Made by a program: the position numbers and the translations under genes | From: Opitutales bacterium | GTDB taxonomy: Bacteria > Verrucomicrobiota > Verrucomicrobiia > Opitutales > Seribacteraceae | Assembly: GCA_028101545.1 (NCBI GenBank) | Contig: JAOHKZ010000006.1 | Span: 1 to 64,000, forward strand | Reading direction: 5' to 3' | Length of the DNA: 64,000 bases | Notes under the pieces: generated by a model | Told to the model about the DNA's origin: nothing | What the model saw: only the letters and a program-made list of their open reading frames with translations | The model's database searches: none | Shown: in pieces, positions 19,725-28,866 of the stretch | Numbering within the stretch: position 1 is the first letter of the stretch | Layout: each line of letters begins with the position of its first letter

Positions 19725-20147
19725 ATGCCAAAGTTACTTCCATCCAGAACAAAATATAGAAAAGTCTTCAAAGGGCGTGTCCGCGGTACTGCATCAAAAG
19801 GCAATGCTGTGTCTTTTGGTGAATTTGGTATTCAGTCTCTTTCACGAGGGAGAATGACATCAAACCAAATTGAGTCTGCCCGTGTTGCTATCAACAGGCA
19901 CTTAAAACGAAAAGGCAAGGTTTGGATTCGGGTATTCCCCCACAAACCCGTTACGAAGAAGCCAGCAGAAACTCGCCAAGGAAAAGGAAAGGGGCCAGTT
20001 GATCATTGGGTAGCGGTAATCAAACCTGGTCATGTGCTTTTTGAAATAGCGGGGTGTTCTCTTACTTTAGCTCGTGAAGCGTTAGGCTTAGCGGATGCTA
20101 AATTACCTTTCCGTTGCAGACTCGTTCAGCGTCAACAATCATTTTAA
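19725..20147 (+). CDS. rplP: 50S ribosomal protein L16
   Basis: L16 helps position tRNA in the A and P sites. The 140-residue product starts [18 protein letters not shown], has the FGEFGIQSL motif, and ends with the [19 protein letters not shown] region. It precedes rpmC by 10 nt. Confidence 0.98.
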   Translation: MPKLLPSRTKYRKVFKGRVRGTASKGNAVSFGEFGIQSLSRGRMTSNQIESARVAINRHLKRKGKVWIRVFPHKPVTKKPAETRQGKGKGPVDHWVAVIKPGHVLFEIAGCSLTLAREALGLADAKLPFRCRLVQRQQSF

Positions 20148-20157
20148 TAATTCTTCA

Positions 20158-20361
20158 ATGAAAATTTCCGAAATAAAAGATTTGTCAGAGACTGAATTGA
20201 ATAAGAAATTCCGTGAATTGGGTGAGGAACTTTTACAACTTCAAGTCAGGAAACAAACCGGACAAGTTGAAAAACCACATTTAATTAAAAGTATCCGTAG
20301 GGATAGAGCTAGAATTTTAACAATCCTTTCTGATTCCAATAAGGAAACTGTTAACCAATAA
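20158..20361 (+). CDS. rpmC: 50S ribosomal protein L29
   Basis: L29 binds next to L23 at the tunnel exit. A longer reading frame starts at 20095 inside rplP, but the ATG at 20158 gives MKISEIKDLSETELNKK, the canonical L29 beginning, so the 67-residue form is chosen. It continues with LLQLQVRKQTGQVEKPH and a basic RRDRARILTIL helix. Confidence 0.96.
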   Translation: MKISEIKDLSETELNKKFRELGEELLQLQVRKQTGQVEKPHLIKSIRRDRARILTILSDSNKETVNQ

Positions 20362-20366
20362 ATTTT

Positions 20367-20639
20367 ATGACCGAAGAATCACCAAGAAACAATCGCAAAG
20401 AACTTACGGGTTTTGTTCGTGCAAAAACTGGAGACAAATCAATTAAAGTTGTTTACGAATACAAGACTCCCCACCCTCTTTATAAAAAGGAAATACGTCG
20501 TAAAACAACTGTCCATGTTCATGATGAAAAAAATGAATCGTTGGTCGGAGATAAGGTTAAAATTGTTACCACTAGGCCTTTAAGTAAGCTTAAAAGATGG
20601 CGGGTCTTAGAAATTATTGAAAAAGCTCCTGTAGCTTAA
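20367..20639 (+). CDS. rpsQ: 30S ribosomal protein S17
   Basis: S17 is an OB-fold protein that binds the 16S 5' domain early in assembly. The 90-residue product shows [29 protein letters not shown] and [18 protein letters not shown]. It is 5 nt after rpmC. Confidence 0.97.
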   Translation: MTEESPRNNRKELTGFVRAKTGDKSIKVVYEYKTPHPLYKKEIRRKTTVHVHDEKNESLVGDKVKIVTTRPLSKLKRWRVLEIIEKAPVA

Positions 20640-20646
20640 ATTTGTC

Positions 20647-21009
20647 ATGATTCAATTACTTAGTAGGCTAGAAGTAGCAGATAACACCGGGGCTAAGAAG
20701 GTTCGAATGATTCGTCGTATCGGACAAAATAAAAAAACCGCTGCGATTGGTGATATTATTGTTTGCCATGTTAAAGAAAGTACAACAGAAGCCTCAGTTA
20801 AAAAAGGCACTGTAGTTCGTGCAGTTGTCGTTCGCACCAAGTCTCCTGTTCGTCGTAGAGACGGAAGTTATCTTCGGTTTGACGAAAATGCATGCGTCAT
20901 AGTTAATAACGATGGTACTCCAAAGGGTACTCGTATTTTTGGACCAGTTGCTCGCGAGTTACGTCAAAAATATATGAAAATAATTTCATTAGCGCCGGAG
21001 GTTTTATAA
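20647..21009 (+). CDS. rplN: 50S ribosomal protein L14
   Basis: L14 lies at the subunit interface and is the target of RsfS-type silencing. The 120-residue product starts [18 protein letters not shown] and carries [13 protein letters not shown]. Its last codons create GGAGGT, which can act as a ribosome-binding site for rplX, whose ATG lies 7 nt further. Confidence 0.98.
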   Translation: MIQLLSRLEVADNTGAKKVRMIRRIGQNKKTAAIGDIIVCHVKESTTEASVKKGTVVRAVVVRTKSPVRRRDGSYLRFDENACVIVNNDGTPKGTRIFGPVARELRQKYMKIISLAPEVL

Positions 21010-21010
21010 T

Positions 21011-21247
21011 ATGGCTAACAAAATAAAAAAAGGCGATGAAGTCATTGTAATCGCCGGTGACCATAAAGGAAGCAAAGGTAAAATATTACAAGTCTTGCGG
21101 GAAAAGAACCGTGTTATTGTAGAAGGTGTAAACATGATCAAAAAACACGAAAAGAAAACCCAAGACAATCCACAAGGAGCTATTATTGAGAGAGAGGCTT
21201 CCTTGCACTTTTCAAATGTTAAAAAAGTTGGCACAAAAAATAGCTAA
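21011..21247 (+). CDS. rplX: 50S ribosomal protein L24, short form
   Basis: L24 initiates 50S assembly. The 78-residue product has the KOW motif [18 protein letters not shown] and [14 protein letters not shown]. It stops after the segment where E. coli L24 (104 residues) continues with another basic stretch, so the C terminus is short. GGAGGT at 20998-21003 lies 7 nt before the ATG. Confidence 0.95.
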   Translation: MANKIKKGDEVIVIAGDHKGSKGKILQVLREKNRVIVEGVNMIKKHEKKTQDNPQGAIIEREASLHFSNVKKVGTKNS

Positions 21248-21276
21248 TTTTTCAATCAATCACTAATTATTTATTA

Positions 21277-21852
21277 ATGAATACTCCTGAACTTAAAAAA
21301 ATCTACATTAATGAAGTTGCCCCCGCATTACTCAAGAGTTGTGGCTTCAAAAATGTTCATCAAGTACCCAAAGTTGAGAAAGTAGTTCTTAATAGTTCAT
21401 TCGGTGTTGAATTGGACAAAAATGGCATTGAAGAACTTAGAAAAGACATCACTGCTTTGGCAGGTCAAGCACCAGTCGTTGTTAAGGCAAAAATGAGTGT
21501 TTCTAACTTCAAACTACGTGAAGGTATGCCGGTAGGAATTAAAGTAACTCTACGAGGCAATGTTATGTGGGAATTTTTATTACGTTTAATTGCGATAGCT
21601 TTACCTAATATCCGAGATTTCCGTGGTGTACCTGCGAAGTTAGATGGTTCAGGAAATTATACTTTAGGTGTTATTGACCATAGTATTTTTCCTGAAATCA
21701 ATGTTGAGCGACAAAGAACTAATACTGGCTTAGATATTTCAATTGTAACATCTGCTAAAAATGATTCCGACGGGAGCGAACTTCTAAAATTACTTGGAAT
21801 GCCCTTTCGGAAGAAATCATCAGATTCCGCAAACCAACAGGAAGCAGCATAA
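21277..21852 (+). CDS. rplE: 50S ribosomal protein L5
   Basis: L5 binds 5S rRNA and contacts P-site tRNA. The 191-residue product contains VPKVEKVVLNSSFG, FKLREGMPVGIKVTLRG and NYTLGVIDHSIFPEIN. A 29-nt spacer separates it from rplX. A polar tail of about 10 residues ends the protein. Confidence 0.97.
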   Translation: MNTPELKKIYINEVAPALLKSCGFKNVHQVPKVEKVVLNSSFGVELDKNGIEELRKDITALAGQAPVVVKAKMSVSNFKLREGMPVGIKVTLRGNVMWEFLLRLIAIALPNIRDFRGVPAKLDGSGNYTLGVIDHSIFPEINVERQRTNTGLDISIVTSAKNDSDGSELLKLLGMPFRKKSSDSANQQEAA

Positions 21853-21864
21853 GTATTTATTATT

Positions 21865-22170
21865 ATGGCAAAGAAATCAGTAATTCACAGAAATAAAAAA
21901 AGAGAGAGGCTTGTTGCAAAGTTTGCAGCTAAGCGTGCATCTTTAAAAAAGATTTTATCAGACCCGGAAACATCAGAGGAAGATTTTTATATCGCCCAGG
22001 CAAAATTAACAAAACTGCCCAAAAATTCTTCCCCTGTACGCTTGGTCAATCGTTGTACACTAACCGGCAGACCTCGTGCCACAATCCGCAAGTTTGGGCT
22101 TTCAAGAATTTCATTTCGGGAATTAGCCTTACAAGGCAAAATCCCTGGCGTTATCAAAGCCTCTTGGTAA
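21865..22170 (+). CDS. rpsN: 30S ribosomal protein S14, zinc-independent long form
   Basis: S14 is a late-assembling head protein. The 101-residue product is the long C-minus form: it lacks the two CxxC pairs of the short zinc-binding type. The C-terminal [20 protein letters not shown] and GVIKASW are diagnostic. Confidence 0.97.
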   Translation: MAKKSVIHRNKKRERLVAKFAAKRASLKKILSDPETSEEDFYIAQAKLTKLPKNSSPVRLVNRCTLTGRPRATIRKFGLSRISFRELALQGKIPGVIKASW

Positions 22171-22189
22171 ACACCTAACTTTATTAAAT

Positions 22190-22588
22190 ATGTCAGTTCA
22201 CGATACAATTGGTGATTTCATAACCGTCATTCGAAATGCGGGTAAGGCTGGAAAAGAAACCTGTTCTTATCCTCATTCTAATCTTAGAATAGGTATAGCT
22301 AAAATTTTAAAATCTCGAGGTTTTGTTGCAAATTGTAACGAAAATTCATCCGACAATGGTCATAAGAATATTGAGATTACTTTAAAGTATATCGATGGAG
22401 AACACGCAATTCGAGGTATTAACCGCGTGAGCACACCCGGTAGGCGTACTTATTGTGGTTATCGTGAAATTCCTAGAGTTCTGGGAGGTCTAGGTATTTC
22501 AATTTTAAGTACCCCTAAAGGTATTATCGATGATAAAACAGCAAGGAAAAACAAGCTAGGTGGAGAAATCCTCTGTAGCGTTTGGTAA
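22190..22588 (+). CDS. rpsH: 30S ribosomal protein S8
   Basis: S8 binds the central domain of 16S rRNA and in E. coli represses the spc operon at L5. The 132-residue product shows the N-terminal DTIGDFITVIRNAGKAGK and the C-terminal GLGISILSTPKGI and GGEILCSVW. A site resembling the S8 target was not searched for. Confidence 0.97.
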   Translation: MSVHDTIGDFITVIRNAGKAGKETCSYPHSNLRIGIAKILKSRGFVANCNENSSDNGHKNIEITLKYIDGEHAIRGINRVSTPGRRTYCGYREIPRVLGGLGISILSTPKGIIDDKTARKNKLGGEILCSVW

Positions 22589-22607
22589 ATAATTATATAA
22601 ACTTCTT

Positions 22608-23144
22608 ATGAGTAGAATAGGAAAAGTACCCGTAGTGATTCCATCTGGTGTTGATGTTACGATTGATGGACAGACTGTCCGCGTAAAAGGGCCGAAGGGA
22701 GATCTTTCACAAGAATTTTCGTCGTTAGCAAAGATATCAAAATCTGAAAATTCACTAATCGTTGAACCTGTAAATACTAGTCGTGCTGCTCGTGCAAATT
22801 ATGGAACGGTACGATCAATTATTGCGAATATGGTTCAAGGTGTAACGACTCCTTACAGTAAGGATTTATTGATTGAAGGTGTTGGTTTTAGAGCAACAGT
22901 AAAAGGTGACAAAATTGATCTTGAACTAGGTTACTCTCATCCTATTTTGCACGATATCCCCTCTGGGGTTGTTGTTACGGTAGCGGATAATGTTAAAATA
23001 CATGTAGAAAGTGCCGACAAACAAAAAGTGGGACAAGTAGCAGCTGAAATTAAAAGCTACTATCCAGTTGAGCCATATAAGGGCAAAGGAGTTCGTATAC
23101 TAGGCGAATATGTCAGAAGAAAAGAAGGTAAAAAATCTGCTTAA
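22608..23144 (+). CDS. rplF: 50S ribosomal protein L6
   Basis: L6 supports the factor-binding site near the sarcin-ricin loop. The 178-residue product starts MSRIGKVPVVIPSGVDV and ends with the signature VEPYKGKGVRILGEYVRRKEG. It lies 19 nt after rpsH and 8 nt before rplR. Confidence 0.98.
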   Translation: MSRIGKVPVVIPSGVDVTIDGQTVRVKGPKGDLSQEFSSLAKISKSENSLIVEPVNTSRAARANYGTVRSIIANMVQGVTTPYSKDLLIEGVGFRATVKGDKIDLELGYSHPILHDIPSGVVVTVADNVKIHVESADKQKVGQVAAEIKSYYPVEPYKGKGVRILGEYVRRKEGKKSA

Positions 23145-23152
23145 ATAAAAGA

Positions 23153-23509
23153 ATGAAACTTTCAAAGAAAAAAGAATTAGCACAAAAGCGTCGTTGGAGA
23201 ATTCGTAAAAAAGTTAACGGTTCCGCTGAAAGACCCCGCGTTGCCGTTCGTTTTACCAACAAGAATATTCATGTGCAGTGCATCGATGATATCAAAGGTC
23301 ATACTCTAATCGGCCTTGGAACTACCCATTCAGATTTCAAAGATTTATTGCCTAATGTTTCTGGTGCTCAAAAACTAGGAACCTCGTTGGGTGAAAAAAT
23401 CAAAGAAAAGGGACTTAATTCTATCGTGTTTGATCGATCAGGCAGAAAGTACCACGGTTGTGTAAAAGCTTTTGCAGAAGCTTTACGAGAACAAGGCTTA
23501 CAATTTTAA
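23153..23509 (+). CDS. rplR: 50S ribosomal protein L18
   Basis: L18 binds 5S rRNA with L5 and L25. The 118-residue product has a basic N terminus, ERPRVAVRFTNKNIHVQ, and the C-terminal VFDRSGRKYHGCVKAFAEALRE. Six nucleotides separate it from rpsE. Confidence 0.97.
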   Translation: MKLSKKKELAQKRRWRIRKKVNGSAERPRVAVRFTNKNIHVQCIDDIKGHTLIGLGTTHSDFKDLLPNVSGAQKLGTSLGEKIKEKGLNSIVFDRSGRKYHGCVKAFAEALREQGLQF

Positions 23510-23515
23510 AATACC

Positions 23516-24103
23516 ATGAATAAACCTAATCGAAAAAATAAAAAATCACCAGAAGTCAGTTCGGATGAACCAGAGCTTTTTGAAAAGGTGGTACATATTA
23601 ATAGGTGTGCAAAAGTAGTTAAGGGTGGTAGACGTTTTAGCTTTGCAGCGCTCGTCGTTGTTGGAGATCAAAACGGCAAAGTTGGTTTCGGTTATGGCAA
23701 AGCCCAAATGGTTCCAGATGCAATTCGTAAGGGAACAGATCAGGCAAAAAAAGCAATGAAGAATGTTGCGGTCTACGGAGATACGATACCACATCAAATT
23801 TTAGGTAATTATGACGGGGGAAAGGTTTTACTTAAACCCGCAAGGCAAGGTACTGGTATTATCGCCGGAGGCGGTGTCAGGGCGGTGTTGGAAGCAGCTG
23901 GCGTTAAAAATATTCTTTCAAAGTCACTTGGTTCAAATAATCAATTGTCAGTCGTTTCAGCCACCATGAATGGTCTTAAGCAATTACGAACACCCAAAAC
24001 AATATCAGCTATTCGTGGAGAGGAAGTTACTGGTCCATCCTACATGGAAATTGCAAAAGTTGTTACTGTTCCATCCGTTGAACCAGCTAGTTCAACAGTT
24101 TAA
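23516..24103 (+). CDS. rpsE: 30S ribosomal protein S5
   Basis: S5 contributes to decoding fidelity and mRNA unwinding. The 195-residue product has a polar N-terminal extension, then [20 protein letters not shown], the [15 protein letters not shown] motif and the C-terminal [12 protein letters not shown]. It is longer than E. coli S5 (167) at both ends. The usual rpmD (L30) is absent downstream; rplO follows after 12 nt. Confidence 0.97.
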   Translation: MNKPNRKNKKSPEVSSDEPELFEKVVHINRCAKVVKGGRRFSFAALVVVGDQNGKVGFGYGKAQMVPDAIRKGTDQAKKAMKNVAVYGDTIPHQILGNYDGGKVLLKPARQGTGIIAGGGVRAVLEAAGVKNILSKSLGSNNQLSVVSATMNGLKQLRTPKTISAIRGEEVTGPSYMEIAKVVTVPSVEPASSTV

Positions 24104-24115
24104 TTTTTTAAAAAC

Positions 24116-24547
24116 ATGAAAGAACACGAAATTCCATCTGGTGCTAATCGAAAGAAACGCTGTATTGGTAGAGGCGAAGGAAATGGTCACGGTAAAACAT
24201 CTGGACGGGGCCACAAGGGTGCTGGAGCTCGGGCAGGTTATTCGCTTCGTGCGGGCTTTGAAGGTGGCCAAATGCCTCTTTTCAGAAAACTCCCTCAAAG
24301 AGGGTTCAATAGAACTAGGTTTCAAACCCCCTGTGCAATTGTAAATTTAAGCGATTTAGAAAGATTAACATCAGACAAAGTTGATATTAATTCCTTAAAA
24401 GAAGTCGGTCTTATAAGATCAAATTCTACATGCGTTAAACTTCTTGGATCAGGTGAGGTTTCAAAATCATTTGTTGTCTCAGTTGACCAAATTTCAAAGT
24501 CCGCCAAAGAAAAAATAATTGCGGCAGGTGGCTCAATTACAGAGTAA
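24116..24547 (+). CDS. rplO: 50S ribosomal protein L15
   Basis: L15 is a late-assembly 50S protein with a long basic arm. The 143-residue product has the Gly/Arg-rich arm GRGEGNGHGKTSGRGHKGAG and GFEGGQMPLFRKLPQRGF. It follows rpsE directly with no L30 gene in between, and precedes secY by 21 nt. Confidence 0.97.
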   Translation: MKEHEIPSGANRKKRCIGRGEGNGHGKTSGRGHKGAGARAGYSLRAGFEGGQMPLFRKLPQRGFNRTRFQTPCAIVNLSDLERLTSDKVDINSLKEVGLIRSNSTCVKLLGSGEVSKSFVVSVDQISKSAKEKIIAAGGSITE

Positions 24548-24568
24548 CTTCGTAATTTTTAATTACTC

Positions 24569-26125
24569 ATGCTTTCTGCATTTACAAATTGTTTGAAGAT
24601 TCCTGAGTTAAGGCAAAAGATTTTCTTTACCTTAGCCTTACTTTTTATAGCTCGGGTTGGAGCGAATATACCTTTACCGGGTGTTGATCCATCCCCTATT
24701 AAGGAATTTTTTGAACTGCGCGAGCAAACTAGAAGTGAATCGGAGGGAAATGACATTCTAGGGTTTTATAATATGTTTACTGGGGGTGCTCTATTAAATG
24801 GTGCTCTATTTGCCCTTGGTATCATGCCCTACATTAGTGCCTCTATTATCATGCAACTTATGGGGGCAGTCTTTCCACAACTAGCTCGATTGCAACAAGA
24901 AGGCGAACCGGGTCGACAGAAAATATCTCAATACACGCGTTATCTTACGATTATTATATGCTTAGTACAAGGTGCCTTGCTTTCCATTGCACTTAGAGAT
25001 AGTCCAGGAAGTCTTATTCAAGGTTTTAATCCGGCTGAAATTGGTTTAGATGGTAAGCCATTAGGTGCTATTGTTGTAGCATCCTCCCCTAATATCTTTT
25101 TAATTACTACCATTATTTTCCTTACCACGGGCTCGCTTATTTTAATGTGGTTGGGCGAACAAATAACACAGAGGGGAATAGGAAACGGTATATCACTTTT
25201 AATTACGGTTGGTATTTTATCTGATCTTCCTAAAGCTTTGGCTGACGCTTACGCTTTAATTTTCTTGGCCCCTGCAGGTGATAATATGGTCATTGTAAAA
25301 GCCTTTCTTATGGTTGGCTTGTTCTTGGTCGTTGTTGGAGGGATAATTGCCGTGACACAAGCCCAAAGAAAAATACCTGTGCAATACGCTAAAAGAATGG
25401 TCGGTAGAAAGGTTTTTGGAGGGCAAAGTTCATTCTTACCCTTGAAGGTTAATTATGCCGGTGTTATGCCAGTCATCTTTGCAAGTGCAATTTTAATGTT
25501 CCCTGCACAATTGCTTAGGACTCTAGGTGCTGCAATTGCCGATTCACCTTCCGAAACTAATTGGGCTATTGATTTGGCTAATGTTTTCGCAAGTCGCGGA
25601 TGGTTTTATTACATAGTCTACGGCGGGCTGATTTTAGTTTTCAGCTACTTTTGGGTTTCAATTATGTTTAAACCCGTTCAAATTGCTGACGACCTAAAGA
25701 AAAATGGTGGCTATGTTCCAGGAGTTAGACCAGGCGAGCATACAGCCAAGTTTCTTGATTTTGTAATGACTCGGCTTACACTTGCCGGAGCTATTTTTTT
25801 AACAGCCATTGCAGTATTTCCAGATTTTATTTTTAAAACAGCAAATGTTTCATATAATGTTGCTACATTCTTTGGGGGTACAGGAATGTTGATTATTGTA
25901 GGAGTTGTACTTGATACAATGCGCCAACTTGAAACATTCTTATTGCAAAGACATTACGATGGTTTTCTCCGGAAAGGTAGAATAAAAGGTAGGTCTTCCG
26001 GTTCTAATCAAGGAATTGAATCCTTAGAATTAAAAGATTTCGAAGCCCAATGGCGCCCTTTAATTTTTATAGCCATTGCACTATTTTTATTAGGTCTAGT
26101 GGGATTTTTCATGAAGACCACTTAA
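24569..26125 (+). CDS. secY: Preprotein translocase subunit SecY
   Basis: SecY forms the protein-conducting channel of the inner membrane. The 518-residue product has about ten hydrophobic spans and the family motifs GIMPYISASIIMQL and GIGNGISLLI, plus the cytoplasmic-loop GVRPGEHTAKFLD. It is longer than E. coli SecY (443), mainly through extra sequence in the loop after the first span and around residues 145-175. adk, map, infA and rpmJ do not follow it here; rpsM is next after 38 nt. Confidence 0.97.
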   Translation: MLSAFTNCLKIPELRQKIFFTLALLFIARVGANIPLPGVDPSPIKEFFELREQTRSESEGNDILGFYNMFTGGALLNGALFALGIMPYISASIIMQLMGAVFPQLARLQQEGEPGRQKISQYTRYLTIIICLVQGALLSIALRDSPGSLIQGFNPAEIGLDGKPLGAIVVASSPNIFLITTIIFLTTGSLILMWLGEQITQRGIGNGISLLITVGILSDLPKALADAYALIFLAPAGDNMVIVKAFLMVGLFLVVVGGIIAVTQAQRKIPVQYAKRMVGRKVFGGQSSFLPLKVNYAGVMPVIFASAILMFPAQLLRTLGAAIADSPSETNWAIDLANVFASRGWFYYIVYGGLILVFSYFWVSIMFKPVQIADDLKKNGGYVPGVRPGEHTAKFLDFVMTRLTLAGAIFLTAIAVFPDFIFKTANVSYNVATFFGGTGMLIIVGVVLDTMRQLETFLLQRHYDGFLRKGRIKGRSSGSNQGIESLELKDFEAQWRPLIFIAIALFLLGLVGFFMKTT

Positions 26126-26163
26126 CAGAGACAGAAATTTAACCTCAACAGAAATTATTTATT

Positions 26164-26538
26164 ATGGCTAGATTGCTCGGAGTAGACATTCCAAACAGAA
26201 AGAAAATTGAATTTTCTTTGAGATACATTTATGGCGTAGGTCCCACTCGTGCCAAAAAGATCCTTGATGTGACTGGTATTGACCCAAATCGAAGGACTCA
26301 AGATTTAAACGAACAAGAACTCAGTCTTATTAGTAATTATATAATTGACCAAAAAATCATGGTAGAAGGTGATTTACGTCGTGCAATTACTAATAATTTA
26401 AAGCGCTTACAGAGTATAAGATGCTACCGTGGTCTTAGGCATCAGCGTGGACTTCCAGTTCGAGGACAGCGAACAATAACCAATGCAAGAACTCGGAAGG
26501 GTGGACGCAAAACCGTAGGTGTGGTTAGAAAAGCTTAA
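26164..26538 (+). CDS. rpsM: 30S ribosomal protein S13
   Basis: S13 contacts P-site tRNA and the 50S subunit from the 30S head. The 124-residue product starts [19 protein letters not shown] and contains [25 protein letters not shown] and the basic C-terminal tail. The ATG is preceded by ATTTATT. Confidence 0.98.
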   Translation: MARLLGVDIPNRKKIEFSLRYIYGVGPTRAKKILDVTGIDPNRRTQDLNEQELSLISNYIIDQKIMVEGDLRRAITNNLKRLQSIRCYRGLRHQRGLPVRGQRTITNARTRKGGRKTVGVVRKA

Positions 26539-26549
26539 ATATATTTGTA

Positions 26550-27170
26550 ATGAGCGAAGAAGAAAATAAAGAAGAAATCGTTAAACCTAAAGAGGTTGCG
26601 GTAAAACCTAAAAAGACAACAAAGGCTGTAAAACCAGACGGAGATAAGCAGCCCAAGGTTGATAAAGATGTTGATTCTGAAGAGATCAAAAAACCCGAGG
26701 TCGAAAAGGAAACCGCTACGGAAGAGAAGATACAGAAACCTGAGAAAAAGGAAGAAAGTGCAGCTGATCTTCTAGGTGCTAACATTGAACAAGTTAAAAT
26801 TCGCAAGGCTAAAGGGAGTAAGAATATAACTTCAGGAATATGCTACGTTGTTGCCACTTTTAATAATACCAAGGTTTCCTTTACAGATATGAAAGGAAAT
26901 GTAATTTCATGGTCTAGTTCAGGAAAATGCAATTTTCGCGGATCCAGAAAATCCACTGCTTATGCAGCTCAAGTAGTTACCCAAGATGCCGGAAAAGTAG
27001 CTATGTCTCATGGTATGAAAGAGGTTCTTGTCAAGGTAAAGGGCCCTGGCATGGGGCGAGATTCTGCAATTCGTGCACTTCAAAGTTTAGGTTTTAGTGT
27101 ATCATCCATCTTGGATGTTACACCTGTGCCCCACAATGGGTGCCGTGCACCAAAACGTAGAAGAGTTTAA
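26550..27170 (+). CDS. rpsK: 30S ribosomal protein S11 with long charged N-terminal extension
   Basis: S11 forms the platform next to the mRNA exit. The 206-residue product is far longer than E. coli S11 (129). The S11 core starts near residue 88 with [20 protein letters not shown] and ends with [18 protein letters not shown]. Residues 1-80 are a Lys/Glu/Pro/Val-rich, probably disordered, extension. No internal ATG gives a clean S11 start, and the extension is in frame with a start 11 nt after rpsM, so it appears translated. Confidence 0.95.
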   Translation: MSEEENKEEIVKPKEVAVKPKKTTKAVKPDGDKQPKVDKDVDSEEIKKPEVEKETATEEKIQKPEKKEESAADLLGANIEQVKIRKAKGSKNITSGICYVVATFNNTKVSFTDMKGNVISWSSSGKCNFRGSRKSTAYAAQVVTQDAGKVAMSHGMKEVLVKVKGPGMGRDSAIRALQSLGFSVSSILDVTPVPHNGCRAPKRRRV

Positions 27171-27200
27171 TTTACACTACATATCTCAAAATTTTTTATT

Positions 27201-27809
27201 ATGTCTCGCTATACCGGTCCAACTACTAGAATAAATCGTCGCTTTGGAATGGCTCTGTTTCCTGCAAACAAAGCATTTGAAAGAAGGGCTTACCCGCCCG
27301 GCCAACATGGTCCTAATTTTCGCAGAAAAGTAAGCGATTATGGTCAAGGTCTCATTGAAAAGCAAAAGCTTAGGATGATGTATGGCTTAACTGAGAAACA
27401 GTTCCGTAACATGTTTGAAAGAGCAAAAAGAAAAAAGGGAGTCACTGGAGAAGTATTCCTTACCATGCTTGAAACTCGTTTAGACAATGTCGTTTACCGA
27501 CTTGGTTTCGCTAAAACTAGACAGGCTGCCCGGCAATTTGTTAACCATGGCCATCTATTAGTGAATGGCAAAAAAGTAGACATACCTAGTTATTTTGTAA
27601 GTGCAGGCGATGTTATTGGTGTACGCGAGAAGACATCATCTCGTCAAGTTGCCACTAAAAATTTAGAAGGATCCCAGTATCATCCAGCACCGCCTTGGGT
27701 TGAGGTAAATGTTGACTCATTGCAGGGAACTGTTTCTCGCTTACCACAGGCTGACGAACTCGAACAAAGTGTTAATGTTCAGCTAGTCGTTGAATTTTAC
27801 AGCCGCTAA
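27201..27809 (+). CDS. rpsD: 30S ribosomal protein S4
   Basis: S4 is a primary 16S-binding protein and, in E. coli, the repressor of the alpha operon. The 202-residue product starts MSRYTGPTTRINRRFGMALF. The S4 RNA-binding domain spans about residues 92-155 with LETRLDNVVYRLGFAKTR and ARQFVNHGHLLVNGKKV. It is the form without N-terminal zinc cysteines. Confidence 0.97.
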   Translation: MSRYTGPTTRINRRFGMALFPANKAFERRAYPPGQHGPNFRRKVSDYGQGLIEKQKLRMMYGLTEKQFRNMFERAKRKKGVTGEVFLTMLETRLDNVVYRLGFAKTRQAARQFVNHGHLLVNGKKVDIPSYFVSAGDVIGVREKTSSRQVATKNLEGSQYHPAPPWVEVNVDSLQGTVSRLPQADELEQSVNVQLVVEFYSR

Positions 27810-27845
27810 TCATTTTTTTAATTCCACTTAACCCCCAAAATTATT

Positions 27846-28844
27846 ATGGCAACAAGACTTGGAAAGTTTGAATTACCTAACCGTCTCATTAAAGAAGAGG
27901 AAACCGCTACCGACAAGTATGCTAAGTTTATTGCTGACCCTTTCGAATCAGGATATGGACATACGATCGGTAACGCCTTTCGTCGAGTTCTTCTTAGTTC
28001 TATCGAAGGTGCAGCAATTTCTTCTATCAAGTTAGAAGGAGTACAGCACGAATTCCAAAGCGTTGATGGAATTGTAGAGGATGTAACCGACATTGTCCTT
28101 AACCTCAAAAAAGTTCTTATCGTAAGTCACAAGGCTGATCCGGTTACTCTAACGCTAGATGTAGAAAAAGAGGGTGAAATTACCGCGGGAGATATTTCCC
28201 CAACTGAAGGGATTGAGATCATTAACCCTGAACAATTAATTTTGACAACTGACCGCAAGCAAAAGGTTTTTGCAGAAATGACAGTTTCTGTTGGTCGTGG
28301 TTTTTGCTTGGGTGAAGACAGTAAAATTGATGGCCAACCTATTGGTATGATCAATGTAGACGCTTTGTATAGTCCAGTAAAGCTTGTTAAGTATGATGTT
28401 CAAAATACCCGTGTAGGGCAAATGACAGACTACGATAAGCTTATACTGGAAGTTAATACGGATGGCAGAATTACCCCAGATGATGCACTTAAGCAGTCCG
28501 CTGCAATTCTCCGACATCACCTAGATGTATTTGATCAAATTAGTGAAGAACAAATTGAGTTCGAAAGCCATACGAAAGAGGTTAGTGAAGAGCAGAATCG
28601 CCTCAAGAACTTGTTGAGTATGAGCGTGAATGAAATTGAGCTTTCAGTTCGAGCAGCAAATTGTCTTAACAACGCTAATATTACAACAGTAGGTGAATTA
28701 GCGACTAAGTCGGAACCCGAAATGCTGAAGTACAGAAACTTTGGTAAAAAGTCCTTAAATGAGATTAAAGCTAAGCTCGAACAACTCGGGTTATCTCTTG
28801 GTATGAAGTTCGAGAGTCGCTTGCTCGAAACCATAGCCAATTAA
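27846..28844 (+). CDS. rpoA: RNA polymerase alpha subunit
   Basis: RpoA dimerises to nucleate RNA polymerase assembly and contacts activators and UP elements through its C-terminal domain. The 332-residue product has EPFESGYGHTIGNAFRRVLL-like FESGYGHTIGNAFRRVLLSS near residues 33-52. The C-terminal domain includes ELSVRAANCLNNANI and RNFGKKSLNEIKAKL. It lies between rpsD and rplQ in the standard alpha-operon order. Confidence 0.98.
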   Translation: MATRLGKFELPNRLIKEEETATDKYAKFIADPFESGYGHTIGNAFRRVLLSSIEGAAISSIKLEGVQHEFQSVDGIVEDVTDIVLNLKKVLIVSHKADPVTLTLDVEKEGEITAGDISPTEGIEIINPEQLILTTDRKQKVFAEMTVSVGRGFCLGEDSKIDGQPIGMINVDALYSPVKLVKYDVQNTRVGQMTDYDKLILEVNTDGRITPDDALKQSAAILRHHLDVFDQISEEQIEFESHTKEVSEEQNRLKNLLSMSVNEIELSVRAANCLNNANITTVGELATKSEPEMLKYRNFGKKSLNEIKAKLEQLGLSLGMKFESRLLETIAN

Positions 28845-28866
28845 AAACATATTATAATTTAACAAG

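Noticed and set aside
20095-20157. Upstream extension of L29 within rplP
   Set aside because: The extra 21 residues overlap the conserved rplP 3' end and do not match L29; ATG at 20158 gives the family N terminus.
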